Assembly: GCA_020633675.1 (NCBI GenBank)
Contig: JACKDE010000005.1
Location: 62,001 to 126,000 of the forward strand
Source of the DNA: Deferribacteres bacterium
GTDB taxonomy: Bacteria; Zhuqueibacterota; Zhuqueibacteria; Zhuqueibacterales; Geothermadaptataceae
DNA length: 64,000 nucleotides
Direction: 5' to 3'
The position numbers and the translations under genes are program-made. This document shows positions 41,376 to 50,196 of the stretch, piece by piece. Each line of letters opens with the position of its first letter. Within the stretch, counting starts at the first letter, position 1. The notes under the pieces were generated by a model, which was given only the letters and a program-made list of their open reading frames with translations, made no database searches and was not told the DNA's origin.

Positions 41376-43760
41376 ATGTGGAAAAATCATTTTAAAATCG
41401 CCTTTCGCAATTTGCTGAAATACAAAGGCTATTCGAGCATCAACTTGCTCGGACTCGCATTCAGCATGGCGCTGTGCATGGTGATGTTGCTTTTTGTGCG
41501 CGAGCAACTCAGCCGCGACGATTTTCACGCCAACGGCGATCGTATTTACCGCGTTATTTCGCACGTCCAGTTTCCGAACAATAAAATGGATTTGGCCACC
41601 TCACCGAAAGGCATGGCCGAAGCGCTGCAAAGCACTTACACCGGCATCGAACAGGCCATCACCATGCGCCGCCTCAGCTCGAACGGCACGGCAGGTGATC
41701 GCACTTTCGCGCTGCGCGGCTTGTTTGTCGAGCCGGGCTTTTTTGATCTGTTCAGCTTTCCATTGCGGCACGGTGATGCAGCTACCGCGTTGTCCACACC
41801 AAACGGCGTGATTTTATCGCAGGAAAAAGCGCAGGCCTTTTTTGGCGATGAAAATCCGCTCGGCAAATCGATCTCCATCCAGGATGGCGGCGATTTCATT
41901 GTGACGGGCGTGCTCGCCAAACAAACCCGACGCACGCATTTGCAATTTGATGTTCTGGTGCCGCTGGCGGCGTTGCCGGCCGATCCAACAACCGCCAATT
42001 CGGTGCAGGAATGGACCAACAGCACCTTTCGCTACTACACCTATTTTCTGCTCGAAGAAAAGGCGCGGCCAGACCAAATCGAGCAGGCGCTCGCCGAAAT
42101 CGCCGCTGTGCACTATCCAACCGATCTGCCCGGCACATACAGCTTTAGGCTGCAAGCGCTCGACGACATCAACCTCGGCCCGAATTTGTCGAACAAAATC
42201 GGCACCAAAGCCCCGAATGAACTGATTTACGCGATGGCTGCACTGGTGGTGCTCATCATGCTTGTTGCCGGTTTCAATTATGTCAACTTGACGGTCGCAC
42301 GTGCGATGAAACGCTCTCTTGAAATCGGCATTCGCAAAGTAATCGGCGCGCGCCGCCTGGATATTGTCCGGCAAATGTTGGGCGAAGCGGTCTTTTTCGC
42401 CTTCCTTTCCGCGACGGTCGCGGTGTTGCTGCTGGAGTATTTGATCCCGGCGTTCAACAGCCTGTCGGTGGTCGGCACGGACAGCCTGCGGATCGACCCT
42501 GCCGCTTTGGGCGATCCACAAGTCTATTTGCTGTTTGCGGCCTTCGCAGCAGTTGTCGGCTTGCTGGCCGGTTTGTCACCATCGCTGATTCTGTCGCGGG
42601 CCAAGCCGGTTTTTGCACTTCAGGGCATCGGCAAGGGCCAGCGGCCAACCGCAAGGCGGGTGCGCAAAACCTTGCTGATTTTGCAGTTCGCGCTGTCGTT
42701 CATTTTTATCGCGTTCACGCTGCAATTGCAGCGGCAGGTTACCTATATGCTAAACGAAGACTACGGCTTCAATCGCGAGCATATCATCAATGTTGAGCTG
42801 CAGGAGACCGTTTCGCATGAAGCGTTCCGCAATGAAGCTCTGGCGTTGCCGGAAGTGATCGATGTGTCAGCAGCGTCGATTTTGCCGCTGTCCGGCGAAC
42901 GCGAGATGACGGTTTTTCAATCTGCTTTTCTGGACAAACCGGTTGGGGTGCTGTATTATTCGGTCGATGGTCATTTCGTACCGAATCTGGGATTGCAGAT
43001 CATCGCCGGGCAAAATTTTGTCGGCACACCGGACAAACAGTTGTTGCTGAATGAAGCAGCCGCACAGCGGTTGGGTTTTGCGGACCCGGAGGCTGCCATC
43101 GGCCAGCGCATCAGCAGTGGCGATGGCGCCGAGCTCACGGTGATGGGCGTGGTCAAAAATTTTCATTTCGAAAGCCTGGGTAATGCCATTGAGCCGCTGA
43201 TTTTGACCTATAAGCCGGAGCTGTTCAGCTATGCCAATGTGCGCGTGCAGGCTGGCAGCGCTCCTGCGGTCGCGCAAAAGCTCGAACAGATTTGGAGAGC
43301 GCTCGACAAAGTGCATCCGTTCCGCTACGCCTTTTTCGATGCCCAAATTGAGGCCAACTATGCCGAATATGCCGATTCAATCCGTCTGCTCGGGCTGACC
43401 TCCGGACTGGTCGTGCTGATCGCCGGCCTGGGATTGCTGGGCATCGCGACCTACAAAATCGAAGCGAAAACCAAGGAAATCGGTATTCGCAAGGTCCTGG
43501 GCGCATCAGTGGCGAGTGTGGTGAATCTGCTGTCGATGGATTTTTTCAAGCTGGTGTTGTGGGCGAATGTGCTCGCCGGGCCGGTTGCCTGGTTGCTGCT
43601 GCAGGCGACCATGCAGCAATTCGCTTTTCGCGTCGGCATCGGCTGGTGGGTGTTTGCGGTGGCTGGCGGCCTGGCGCTGCTGATCGCCCTGCTGACCGTA
43701 GCCACCCAGGCCGTGCGCGCCGCCCTCGCCAATCCGGTGGAATCGTTGCGATATGAGTGA
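41376..43760 (+). CDS. FtsX/MacB-like permease 9 of 9
   Basis: This 794-residue member begins MWKNHFKIAFRNLLKYKGYS; GAGGG lies upstream of the chosen ATG, and an in-frame ATG is 15 nt earlier. Coupling motifs are LEIGIRKVIGA (about 312) and KEIGIRKVLGA (about 699). The body resembles permease 7 (FMLNEDYG-type loop reads YMLNEDYGFNREHIINVELQ), but the last 40 residues (GWWVFAVAGGLALLIALLTV, ending NPVESLRYE) match permeases 1-5. This mosaic suggests exchange of the 3' end. It ends 44 bp before the convergent aldo/keto reductase gene. Confidence 0.87.
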   Translation: MWKNHFKIAFRNLLKYKGYSSINLLGLAFSMALCMVMLLFVREQLSRDDFHANGDRIYRVISHVQFPNNKMDLATSPKGMAEALQSTYTGIEQAITMRRLSSNGTAGDRTFALRGLFVEPGFFDLFSFPLRHGDAATALSTPNGVILSQEKAQAFFGDENPLGKSISIQDGGDFIVTGVLAKQTRRTHLQFDVLVPLAALPADPTTANSVQEWTNSTFRYYTYFLLEEKARPDQIEQALAEIAAVHYPTDLPGTYSFRLQALDDINLGPNLSNKIGTKAPNELIYAMAALVVLIMLVAGFNYVNLTVARAMKRSLEIGIRKVIGARRLDIVRQMLGEAVFFAFLSATVAVLLLEYLIPAFNSLSVVGTDSLRIDPAALGDPQVYLLFAAFAAVVGLLAGLSPSLILSRAKPVFALQGIGKGQRPTARRVRKTLLILQFALSFIFIAFTLQLQRQVTYMLNEDYGFNREHIINVELQETVSHEAFRNEALALPEVIDVSAASILPLSGEREMTVFQSAFLDKPVGVLYYSVDGHFVPNLGLQIIAGQNFVGTPDKQLLLNEAAAQRLGFADPEAAIGQRISSGDGAELTVMGVVKNFHFESLGNAIEPLILTYKPELFSYANVRVQAGSAPAVAQKLEQIWRALDKVHPFRYAFFDAQIEANYAEYADSIRLLGLTSGLVVLIAGLGLLGIATYKIEAKTKEIGIRKVLGASVASVVNLLSMDFFKLVLWANVLAGPVAWLLLQATMQQFAFRVGIGWWVFAVAGGLALLIALLTVATQAVRAALANPVESLRYE

Positions 43761-43804
43761 TGTGGAGCCTGGATTGTTGAAATGGCAGATTGGCGTGAAC
43801 GCTG

Positions 43805-44761
43805 CTAATAGCGGGATCCTACAGCCGCATCCATCGGAAACGCATCGTTGATATGAGTTAGATCTTCCGCCGTCAAGGTCACCTCAAGTGCGCCCAGATT
43901 TTGCTCTAAATAGGTGCGGCGTTTTGTGCCCGGTATGGCGACAATGTCGTCTCCCTGTGCCAAAACCCAGGCCAGAGCCAATTGGGCTGGAGTCACATTT
44001 TTGTCTTGAGCAATTTTGGTAATTCGTTCGACCAGAACCAGATTTTTGGTAAAATTTTCACCTTTAAAGCGCGGATTGGTTCGCCGCCAATCGCCCTCAG
44101 CCAAATCTTCAAAACGCTTAAATTGACCAGCCAAAAATCCTCGCCCCAGCGGACTATAGGCAACAAAACTGATCCCTAACTCACGAGTCGTTGCTAAAAT
44201 CTCCTGTTCCGGCTCCCGACTCCACAATGAATATTCGGTTTGTAGCGCGCTAATCGGATGGACCGCATGTGCCCTTCGGATCACGTCAGGCTTTGCTTCA
44301 GACAGGCCAAGATAGCGTATTTTACCCGCCTGTACCAGTTCAGCCATGGCGCCGACTGTCTCCTCAATTGGCACATTAGGATCAACGCGGTGCTGAAAGT
44401 ACAGGTCGATACAATCCACTCCCAATCGTTTAAGGGAAGCATCACAAGCTGAGTGCACATAATCGGGCCGACCATTAAGGCCCAGGAATTGCCCCTTATC
44501 ATTTCGCATATTGCCAAATTTGGTGGCTAAAACAACCTTGTCGCGTCGATCAGCAATCGCTTTGCCGACGAGCATCTCATTTTTCCAGGGACCGTAGACG
44601 TCAGCGGTATCAAAAAAATTAACATCCATTTCAATGGCTCGATGGATCGTAGCGATAGACTCCGCCTCCCGGGTTGAACCATAAAACTCCGACATCCCCA
44701 TACAGCCCAATCCAATGACAGAGATTTCTACATTGCTGTGTCCCAGGTTGTGGTATTTCAT
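43805..44761 (-). CDS. Aldo/keto reductase
   Basis: This 318-residue NADPH-dependent oxidoreductase has a TIM-barrel. The catalytic tetrad is visible as D51 (FFDTADVYG), Y56, K81 (LATKFG) and H124 (YFQHRVD). The C-terminal IPGTKRRTYLEQN is the cofactor-binding site. The pattern fits the AKR11/13-type group that reduces aldehydes and ketones. AGGGAGAT precedes the ATG. It is the last gene of the minus-strand block and converges on the permease array. Its substrate is not evident; it may be an unrelated redox enzyme rather than part of the glycan locus. Confidence 0.92.
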   Translation of the reverse strand: MKYHNLGHSNVEISVIGLGCMGMSEFYGSTREAESIATIHRAIEMDVNFFDTADVYGPWKNEMLVGKAIADRRDKVVLATKFGNMRNDKGQFLGLNGRPDYVHSACDASLKRLGVDCIDLYFQHRVDPNVPIEETVGAMAELVQAGKIRYLGLSEAKPDVIRRAHAVHPISALQTEYSLWSREPEQEILATTRELGISFVAYSPLGRGFLAGQFKRFEDLAEGDWRRTNPRFKGENFTKNLVLVERITKIAQDKNVTPAQLALAWVLAQGDDIVAIPGTKRRTYLEQNLGALEVTLTAEDLTHINDAFPMDAAVGSRY

Positions 44762-45021
44762 TTCTATATCTCCCTAAGATTGTGATCTGTTGCCAACCAT
44801 TCGTGTTGACGGGATTGCTGAATCAAGCACCATTTGCTCATCATATCTGCTATAAAAATTGCATTTGAACACGGTATTACAAGTTAATTTTTTAGCGTTT
44901 CAAGGCCGGAATGGTTGATCATCATATTTCGACTGATCCAGTATATAAAATTAAATTTAGAATACGGTCCGCATAAAGCCATCTGCAACCAGCCAGGCCG
45001 ATTGACGATGATAGCCCTGCT

Positions 45022-45918
45022 CTACCCCGCAGTCCCGTGGCCTTTTCCGGTGGTGTAGTCATACTCCGACCCAAAGATACTGTGCGGAATGAAGTAGACC
45101 AAAAAGGTCATGACGCCGGCCAGATAAACCGATTTGGGATTCCGCAAACCACCACGATTCATGTAGGCAGCCACCAGCCAGAACAGCAACTCCAGGAGCA
45201 CCTTGTTGTCTGTCCAATCATAGCCAAAGGGAATGCCGGACCACAACACGCCAAACGCATACCACTGCACAAGCGGCCCCAGGACAAACGCACCGAACAA
45301 CAGGGTGAGAATTGTTGCTTTGATCATCCATTTAAAGCTGCCATCGAATAGAGCTTCCAGAGTCGTCCGCACCGCCAGGGTCATGGACACAAAGATGACC
45401 AGAATGTGGAGCAGAAGCACCACCCCCGGCACTTCCGCCTTGTAGCGAGCGTAGATCGGTTGATCACCGGTAATCGAAGTTGGTTTTTCAACGCCATCAT
45501 CAATAAAAACATAGAATTCATACTTCCCGGCCCGCACCTGCAGAGAGGGCAATTCTGCGCCCATCCCTTGCACGCTCTCTGTGCTCCCACGGCGAGTAAA
45601 TTCAAATGTGCCTTCCGTCATAGGCATGGTCGCCCACTCATCATTGGATTTGTAGCGTCTGTATCGCACAGATCCGGAGATGCCTTCCGGAATTGGATCA
45701 AGAAACATGATTTTTAGATCCGTACCGATGATCTCACTTCGCAGGAATGTGTAGCTTACTTCCCCCAGACCTGTGCCGATTGTTCCTTCCAGCGGATAGG
45801 TTGGTCCGGTTTTATCCTGATACATAAAGCAAGCTATTGCGATTGCAATAGACAGTATCCACAAAAACAGTCCAAGAAGGCGTGGCTTCTGTTCCTTGAT
45901 TTCGCGTAGTTTTGACAT
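45022..45918 (-). CDS. Integral membrane protein of unknown family
   Basis: This 298-residue protein starts at the ATG behind GGAGAAG (an in-frame TTG 15 nt upstream is part of that site). One TM at about 15-35 is followed by a beta-rich exported segment (about 40-160) containing VRYRRYKSNDEWATMP and GKYEFYVFID. Four or five TMs (about 165-285) follow, with a W/Y-rich loop WYAFGVLWSGIPFGYDW. I do not recognise the family. It is followed upstream, 67 bp away, by another membrane protein; the two may act together. Confidence 0.7.
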   Translation of the reverse strand: MSKLREIKEQKPRLLGLFLWILSIAIAIACFMYQDKTGPTYPLEGTIGTGLGEVSYTFLRSEIIGTDLKIMFLDPIPEGISGSVRYRRYKSNDEWATMPMTEGTFEFTRRGSTESVQGMGAELPSLQVRAGKYEFYVFIDDGVEKPTSITGDQPIYARYKAEVPGVVLLLHILVIFVSMTLAVRTTLEALFDGSFKWMIKATILTLLFGAFVLGPLVQWYAFGVLWSGIPFGYDWTDNKVLLELLFWLVAAYMNRGGLRNPKSVYLAGVMTFLVYFIPHSIFGSEYDYTTGKGHGTAG

Positions 45919-45985
45919 CAATTTCTTCTCCAAATTGCGAATTTTACTACAAGTCTGACTTTATTAGAAAATTTTTTAGAGGCGC

Positions 45986-46621
45986 TCAGCCCCGGTTTGC
46001 TGATTTTTCTCCGTTCTGCCACATTTTTATCGTCAGCGGAATAAATGAGATCGCCAGAGAGAGAATAGCTCCTCGTTGGAAGGCCGGATGCACAAGATTT
46101 CCAAGCAGCACAGCAAACCAATTGATGACGATCAATGCTGCCTGCCAACCGGAAAGTGGCCCACGCCAAACGAGCAAAAAGGACAACAACATCATTGCCA
46201 GAAAAACCAAATTGGGGAGTTTGTAAAAAAGCAAATCGACGAATGGTGAAAGATTTAGAAGTGCATGAACCTTTGTTGCTTCACCACCTACCTTTGCAAT
46301 CAGGGGAACCACAAAGTCGATTGCATACTGCCCGCCCAGCAACATCGCTGTCGGTGCAATGATCAATATCAGCAGTGTGGCAACCAGGCCTGATTTTTTG
46401 TCCATAATTGCCGATCGCATGGTCAGTGCTGCGGGCAGCAAAAGTATGGTTCCCAACAAAAGCAAAAGATGAGCGCCGAGCCAGGCGGACTCACGAGTTA
46501 AAACTTGCTGAAAAAAATTGCCCGGAGCATTTTCCACTGCCAAAAGCCAGAGCATACCTGCTCCAGAGAGCAAAAAAGTGCCGGGTATGGCAAGAATGCC
46601 CATTCGGCGAATGGTCTCCAT
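45986..46621 (-). CDS. Polytopic membrane protein of unknown family
   Basis: This 211-residue protein has about six hydrophobic segments, among them GTFLLSGAGMLWLLAVE, LLLLLGTILLLPAALT, LLILIIAPTAMLLGG and LVFLAMMLLSFLLVW. No catalytic or binding motif is seen. AAGGAAGAC lies upstream of the ATG. It lies just upstream of the 45022-45918 gene and downstream of the rhamnosidase gene. The length and pattern would also fit a DoxX- or DUF4386-like small membrane protein, but I cannot assign it. Confidence 0.7.
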   Translation of the reverse strand: METIRRMGILAIPGTFLLSGAGMLWLLAVENAPGNFFQQVLTRESAWLGAHLLLLLGTILLLPAALTMRSAIMDKKSGLVATLLILIIAPTAMLLGGQYAIDFVVPLIAKVGGEATKVHALLNLSPFVDLLFYKLPNLVFLAMMLLSFLLVWRGPLSGWQAALIVINWFAVLLGNLVHPAFQRGAILSLAISFIPLTIKMWQNGEKSANRG

Positions 46622-46716
46622 CTGTCTTCCTTATATGATCATTTTCTCAAGGTTTGCCATGCATTTTTTGGTTTTTCCGGCTTGCGAGTTTTGGCTTTGA
46701 ACACGTAACCGACCAG

Positions 46717-49497
46717 TCAGGAGCCTGCGCTGCTCTGCTTCACAGGGTAGCTGAAGGTGTATGATCCTGAACCGATTTCAAGCTTAACACCTTCCGTCAC
46801 CTGCTCGGCGTTTTGAATGCCTTTGGTGCCGGCCACGTTCGCCTTGCCTTCTTTCACCTCAGAAAGTGCCGCATCTGGCAGAATCACCGTCGCGGTGGTA
46901 TTGGCCGGGATCGTCACCCGTACTTGCATGGTATTGTTCTCTAGCTCCCAGCCGGACTCGATCAGGCCGTGCATCGAATTGTAGGTGGCCGAAGCGTGTG
47001 TTAAGCCACCGCCCCGGTGCGGAGTGATCAGGCTGTGCTTGTAGCCAGGTGCACTGATGTCCGGATTGATCCCGGCGATCTGGCGGTACATCCAATCCCC
47101 GATGGCGCCGTACGCATAGTGATTGAACGAATTCATGCCATCGTCCTGAAAGCTGCCGTCCGGTTTGATACCGTCCCAGCGTTCCCAGATTGTCGTTGCG
47201 CCTTTGGTGATGGGATAGAGCCAGGATGGATACTCCTTGCGATTGAGCAACATAAATGCTTCATCATAATAACCATAGGCGCTCAGCACATGACAAATAA
47301 GCGGTGTGCCGAGGAAGCCGGTGGTGATATGCTTGAATGTCCGTACATTCTCTGCCAGGCGACTTGCCGCTTCAGCTTTGAGATGCTCAGGCACCAGGTC
47401 AAACGCCAACGCCAGGGTGTAGGCCGTCTGCGTGTTGGAGGCCAATCTCCCCGTGGCCGTGATGAATTCTTTCGCAAAGGCCGCTTTGATTTTTGCAAAA
47501 AGTGCAGCATACTTGCGCGCATCATCGGTTTTGCCAAGAAGGTCTGCGATCTTCTGCAAAATGCTGGTCGAATAGGCAAAGAAGGCGGAGCTGACCAAAT
47601 CTTTGTCTGTGGTCGCGCCCGGATAGTCGGAGTTGGTGGTGGCAAAAGCCAGCCAATCGCCAAAAGTGAAATCCTGCGTCCACAGGTAGGACTCGCCGGC
47701 CCTGCCGCGCTGATATTCGACCCAGGCCTTCATGCTCGGATACTGCTGCTGCAGAATGCGTTTGTCGCCGTAGATCTGATAAATGTCCCAGGGAACGATC
47801 ACCGCAACGTCTGCCCAGCCGGCAGATGCGGAAGCGCCCTTTCCCTGCCTGTGCGTCAGGACATTGGGGACAACGTGTGGCACCGCGCCGCTTTTCTGCT
47901 GGTCGGCCGCGACATCCTTCATCCACTTGGCGAAGAAGCTGGCGGCATCCATGTTAAAGCTTGCTGTGGGACAAAAAACCTGCGCATCGCCGGTCCAGCC
48001 CAGCCGTTCATCGCGCTGCGGACAGTCAGTGGGGACATCCAGAAAATTGCCGCGCTGTCCCCACTGAATGTTTTGCTGTAACTGATTCAGCAGCGAATCA
48101 GAGCTTGCAAAAGAGCCGGTCGGCGTCATATCGGAATGAATCACCATGCCGGTCAGTGCATCCAGAGTTGGCTCTCCCGGAAAGCCTTCAATGGCGACAT
48201 AGCGGAAGCCCTGGAAAGTGAAATGCGGCTCATGGATTTCTGTGCCACCGCCCTTGAGCGTGTATCGGACAATTTGTTCAGCCTTTCGAAGATTATCTGT
48301 ATAAAAATTGCCGATTTTGTCCAGCACCTCGGCATGCTTGAGCGTGACGGTTGTGCCGGCTTTGCCTTGCACGCGAAGTCTCACCCAGCCAACCATGTTT
48401 TGCCCCATGTCATAGACCGTTTCGCCGGCCGGCGTGTGCAAAATTTGAATCGGTTTGATCTCGGCAGTGCGGCGTACCGGCGGCCCTTCCGGCGCAATCA
48501 GGATGCGCTTGCTGTGTTCAATCACCCTCACGCCGGACCAGTTTTTAGCATCGAAACCGGCTTGCGACCAGCCTTTTTTTTCCAGCCGGGCATCATAATG
48601 TTCGCCGTCGTAAATATCGGAATAGAGAATTGGCCCGGTTGCCGAGTTCCACGTCGCATCCGTACCGATCATCTCGCGGCTGCCATCTGCATAGTCGACC
48701 TGCAACTGTGCCAGCAGCGCCAGTTTTTCGCCATAGATATTCCGGGTATTGTGCCATCCCATGCGACCACGATACCATCCATCGCCAAGGGTCACACCGA
48801 TAGCGTTTGCGCCGTTTTGCAGCAGCTCCGTGACATCATAGGTTTGGTATTGCAGGCGGTTGTCGTAGCTGGTCCAACCGGGCGTAAAAACCTGGTCGCC
48901 AATCCGCTGACCATTGATTTCAGCTTCATACAACCCGAGCGAAGTGATGTACAATCGTGCCTGCTCGACGGCATTTTTTAGCGCGAATTCCTTGCGAAGC
49001 ATCGGCGCCGGATTCGATTTCAGCGTGTCTTCCTGCAAATCGGGTTGAATCCAGGCCGCATGCCAGTCATCAACAGAGAGCAATCCCATTTCCCAAAAAT
49101 TGGCGTCGCTCCAATCCGATACCCTGTTTTGATCATCCCAAACACGCACGCGCCAGTAATAGTGTTCCGATGATTGCAACTGCGGCCCGGCATATTCCAC
49201 CTGGATGGATCGATCCGACGCGACTTGGCCGCTGTCCCAGATCAAAGCGTTTTCTTTGCCAAGGTCTTCACGCGACAAGGCCACCTGAATCTGATACGCC
49301 GATTGCGTGACTGCACGTTTTTCGGAAGTGAATTGCCAGCTCAGTCTTGGTTGCAGAATATCGATTCCGACCGGATTGACCTTGTATTCGCAACGCAAAT
49401 AGGTCGGAGACAAGGATGCGGCCATGAGCGAAATGCCAAGTGGTGCGAAAAAAAACAACAGGGTTTGAAGTAAGAATAGCAGCTTATTGGTTTCCAT
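46717..49497 (-). CDS. Alpha-L-rhamnosidase, GH78-type
   Basis: This 926-residue exported enzyme should release terminal alpha-L-rhamnose. It has a signal peptide (about 1-27), N-terminal beta-sandwich domains (about 30-450, with PRLSWQ, HYYWRVRVWD and LFLYITSLGLYE-like segments), a six-hairpin catalytic domain (about 450-800) and a C-terminal beta domain. The GH78 signature DCPQRDERLGWTGDAQVF lies near residue 490, and ATTIWERWDG and NHYAYGAIGDWMYR follow, as in characterised members. AGAGGT precedes the ATG. The enzyme fits a locus that also has a fucosidase and sulfatases. Clear family call; the exact glycan is not known. Confidence 0.93.
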   Translation of the reverse strand: METNKLLFLLQTLLFFFAPLGISLMAASLSPTYLRCEYKVNPVGIDILQPRLSWQFTSEKRAVTQSAYQIQVALSREDLGKENALIWDSGQVASDRSIQVEYAGPQLQSSEHYYWRVRVWDDQNRVSDWSDANFWEMGLLSVDDWHAAWIQPDLQEDTLKSNPAPMLRKEFALKNAVEQARLYITSLGLYEAEINGQRIGDQVFTPGWTSYDNRLQYQTYDVTELLQNGANAIGVTLGDGWYRGRMGWHNTRNIYGEKLALLAQLQVDYADGSREMIGTDATWNSATGPILYSDIYDGEHYDARLEKKGWSQAGFDAKNWSGVRVIEHSKRILIAPEGPPVRRTAEIKPIQILHTPAGETVYDMGQNMVGWVRLRVQGKAGTTVTLKHAEVLDKIGNFYTDNLRKAEQIVRYTLKGGGTEIHEPHFTFQGFRYVAIEGFPGEPTLDALTGMVIHSDMTPTGSFASSDSLLNQLQQNIQWGQRGNFLDVPTDCPQRDERLGWTGDAQVFCPTASFNMDAASFFAKWMKDVAADQQKSGAVPHVVPNVLTHRQGKGASASAGWADVAVIVPWDIYQIYGDKRILQQQYPSMKAWVEYQRGRAGESYLWTQDFTFGDWLAFATTNSDYPGATTDKDLVSSAFFAYSTSILQKIADLLGKTDDARKYAALFAKIKAAFAKEFITATGRLASNTQTAYTLALAFDLVPEHLKAEAASRLAENVRTFKHITTGFLGTPLICHVLSAYGYYDEAFMLLNRKEYPSWLYPITKGATTIWERWDGIKPDGSFQDDGMNSFNHYAYGAIGDWMYRQIAGINPDISAPGYKHSLITPHRGGGLTHASATYNSMHGLIESGWELENNTMQVRVTIPANTTATVILPDAALSEVKEGKANVAGTKGIQNAEQVTEGVKLEIGSGSYTFSYPVKQSSAGS

Positions 49498-49687
49498 TTT
49501 TTACCTCTGTATGAGATTGTCATTGCTGGAAAGCCAGCATCGAGTGGATTCTGACTTTTTGAAAAATGCTTGCGTCAAATTCATGGGAATGATACGAGCG
49601 TTGAATGGCATATTCCATCATAGTCATTGTCCAGAATGGATTCAAGTTTGAACGTTGTAGCGATGCCCGCAATGCGATTTGATCTGT

Positions 49688-50092
49688 CTACTCCTTGTCT
49701 TCCGAAAGCCATACATCCATCAGGAACAGTGGAATCAAGAGTGAAACATAGGCCAGATAATCCCAGGGATCGAATGTCGACTCATAAAGCTCAAAATATT
49801 GCGCACATTCAATTCCAAAACAGACAAAAAGAAAAAGTATAAGCGTTCGAATCGGTGTAAAAAAGCGAAACCAGACATTTTGTGATTTGGCTGTGTTCAG
49901 GCCACGAAAGAGAATATAATTCCATGCAGGCCCGGTCATATCCAGTACGTATCCTTTCCAGAAAGCACCGAAATCAAACCAAACTGTTGACAGGCCCGTT
50001 AAACACAGCGCGATCAATCCGGCAGCCCAATACGGTGCGAGAAGGTCATGTTTCGATTTCACTTTTTCAGTCCTTGGCATGGCCTGTCCCAT
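49688..50092 (-). CDS. Small membrane protein, VanZ-like
   Basis: This protein has about 134 residues if it starts at MGQAMPRTEK; the ATG four codons later (50080) is also possible. It has about four TMs. The segment FGIECAQYFELYESTFDPWD near the C-terminus, then a final TM, resembles the E-Q...D..D pattern of VanZ-like proteins, but the match is loose. It lies between the rhamnosidase and sulfatase genes on the same strand. Function unknown. Confidence 0.6.
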   Translation of the reverse strand: MGQAMPRTEKVKSKHDLLAPYWAAGLIALCLTGLSTVWFDFGAFWKGYVLDMTGPAWNYILFRGLNTAKSQNVWFRFFTPIRTLILFLFVCFGIECAQYFELYESTFDPWDYLAYVSLLIPLFLMDVWLSEDKE

Positions 50093-50196
50093 TGAAACGA
50101 AGCGCCCTGCTGTGAAAACCACATCAATCAATTTGCCAAGCAGGCCGAAAGCCTGGGCGGTTTAGGTGAATGTAATGACTTGAGTATGTAGAATTC

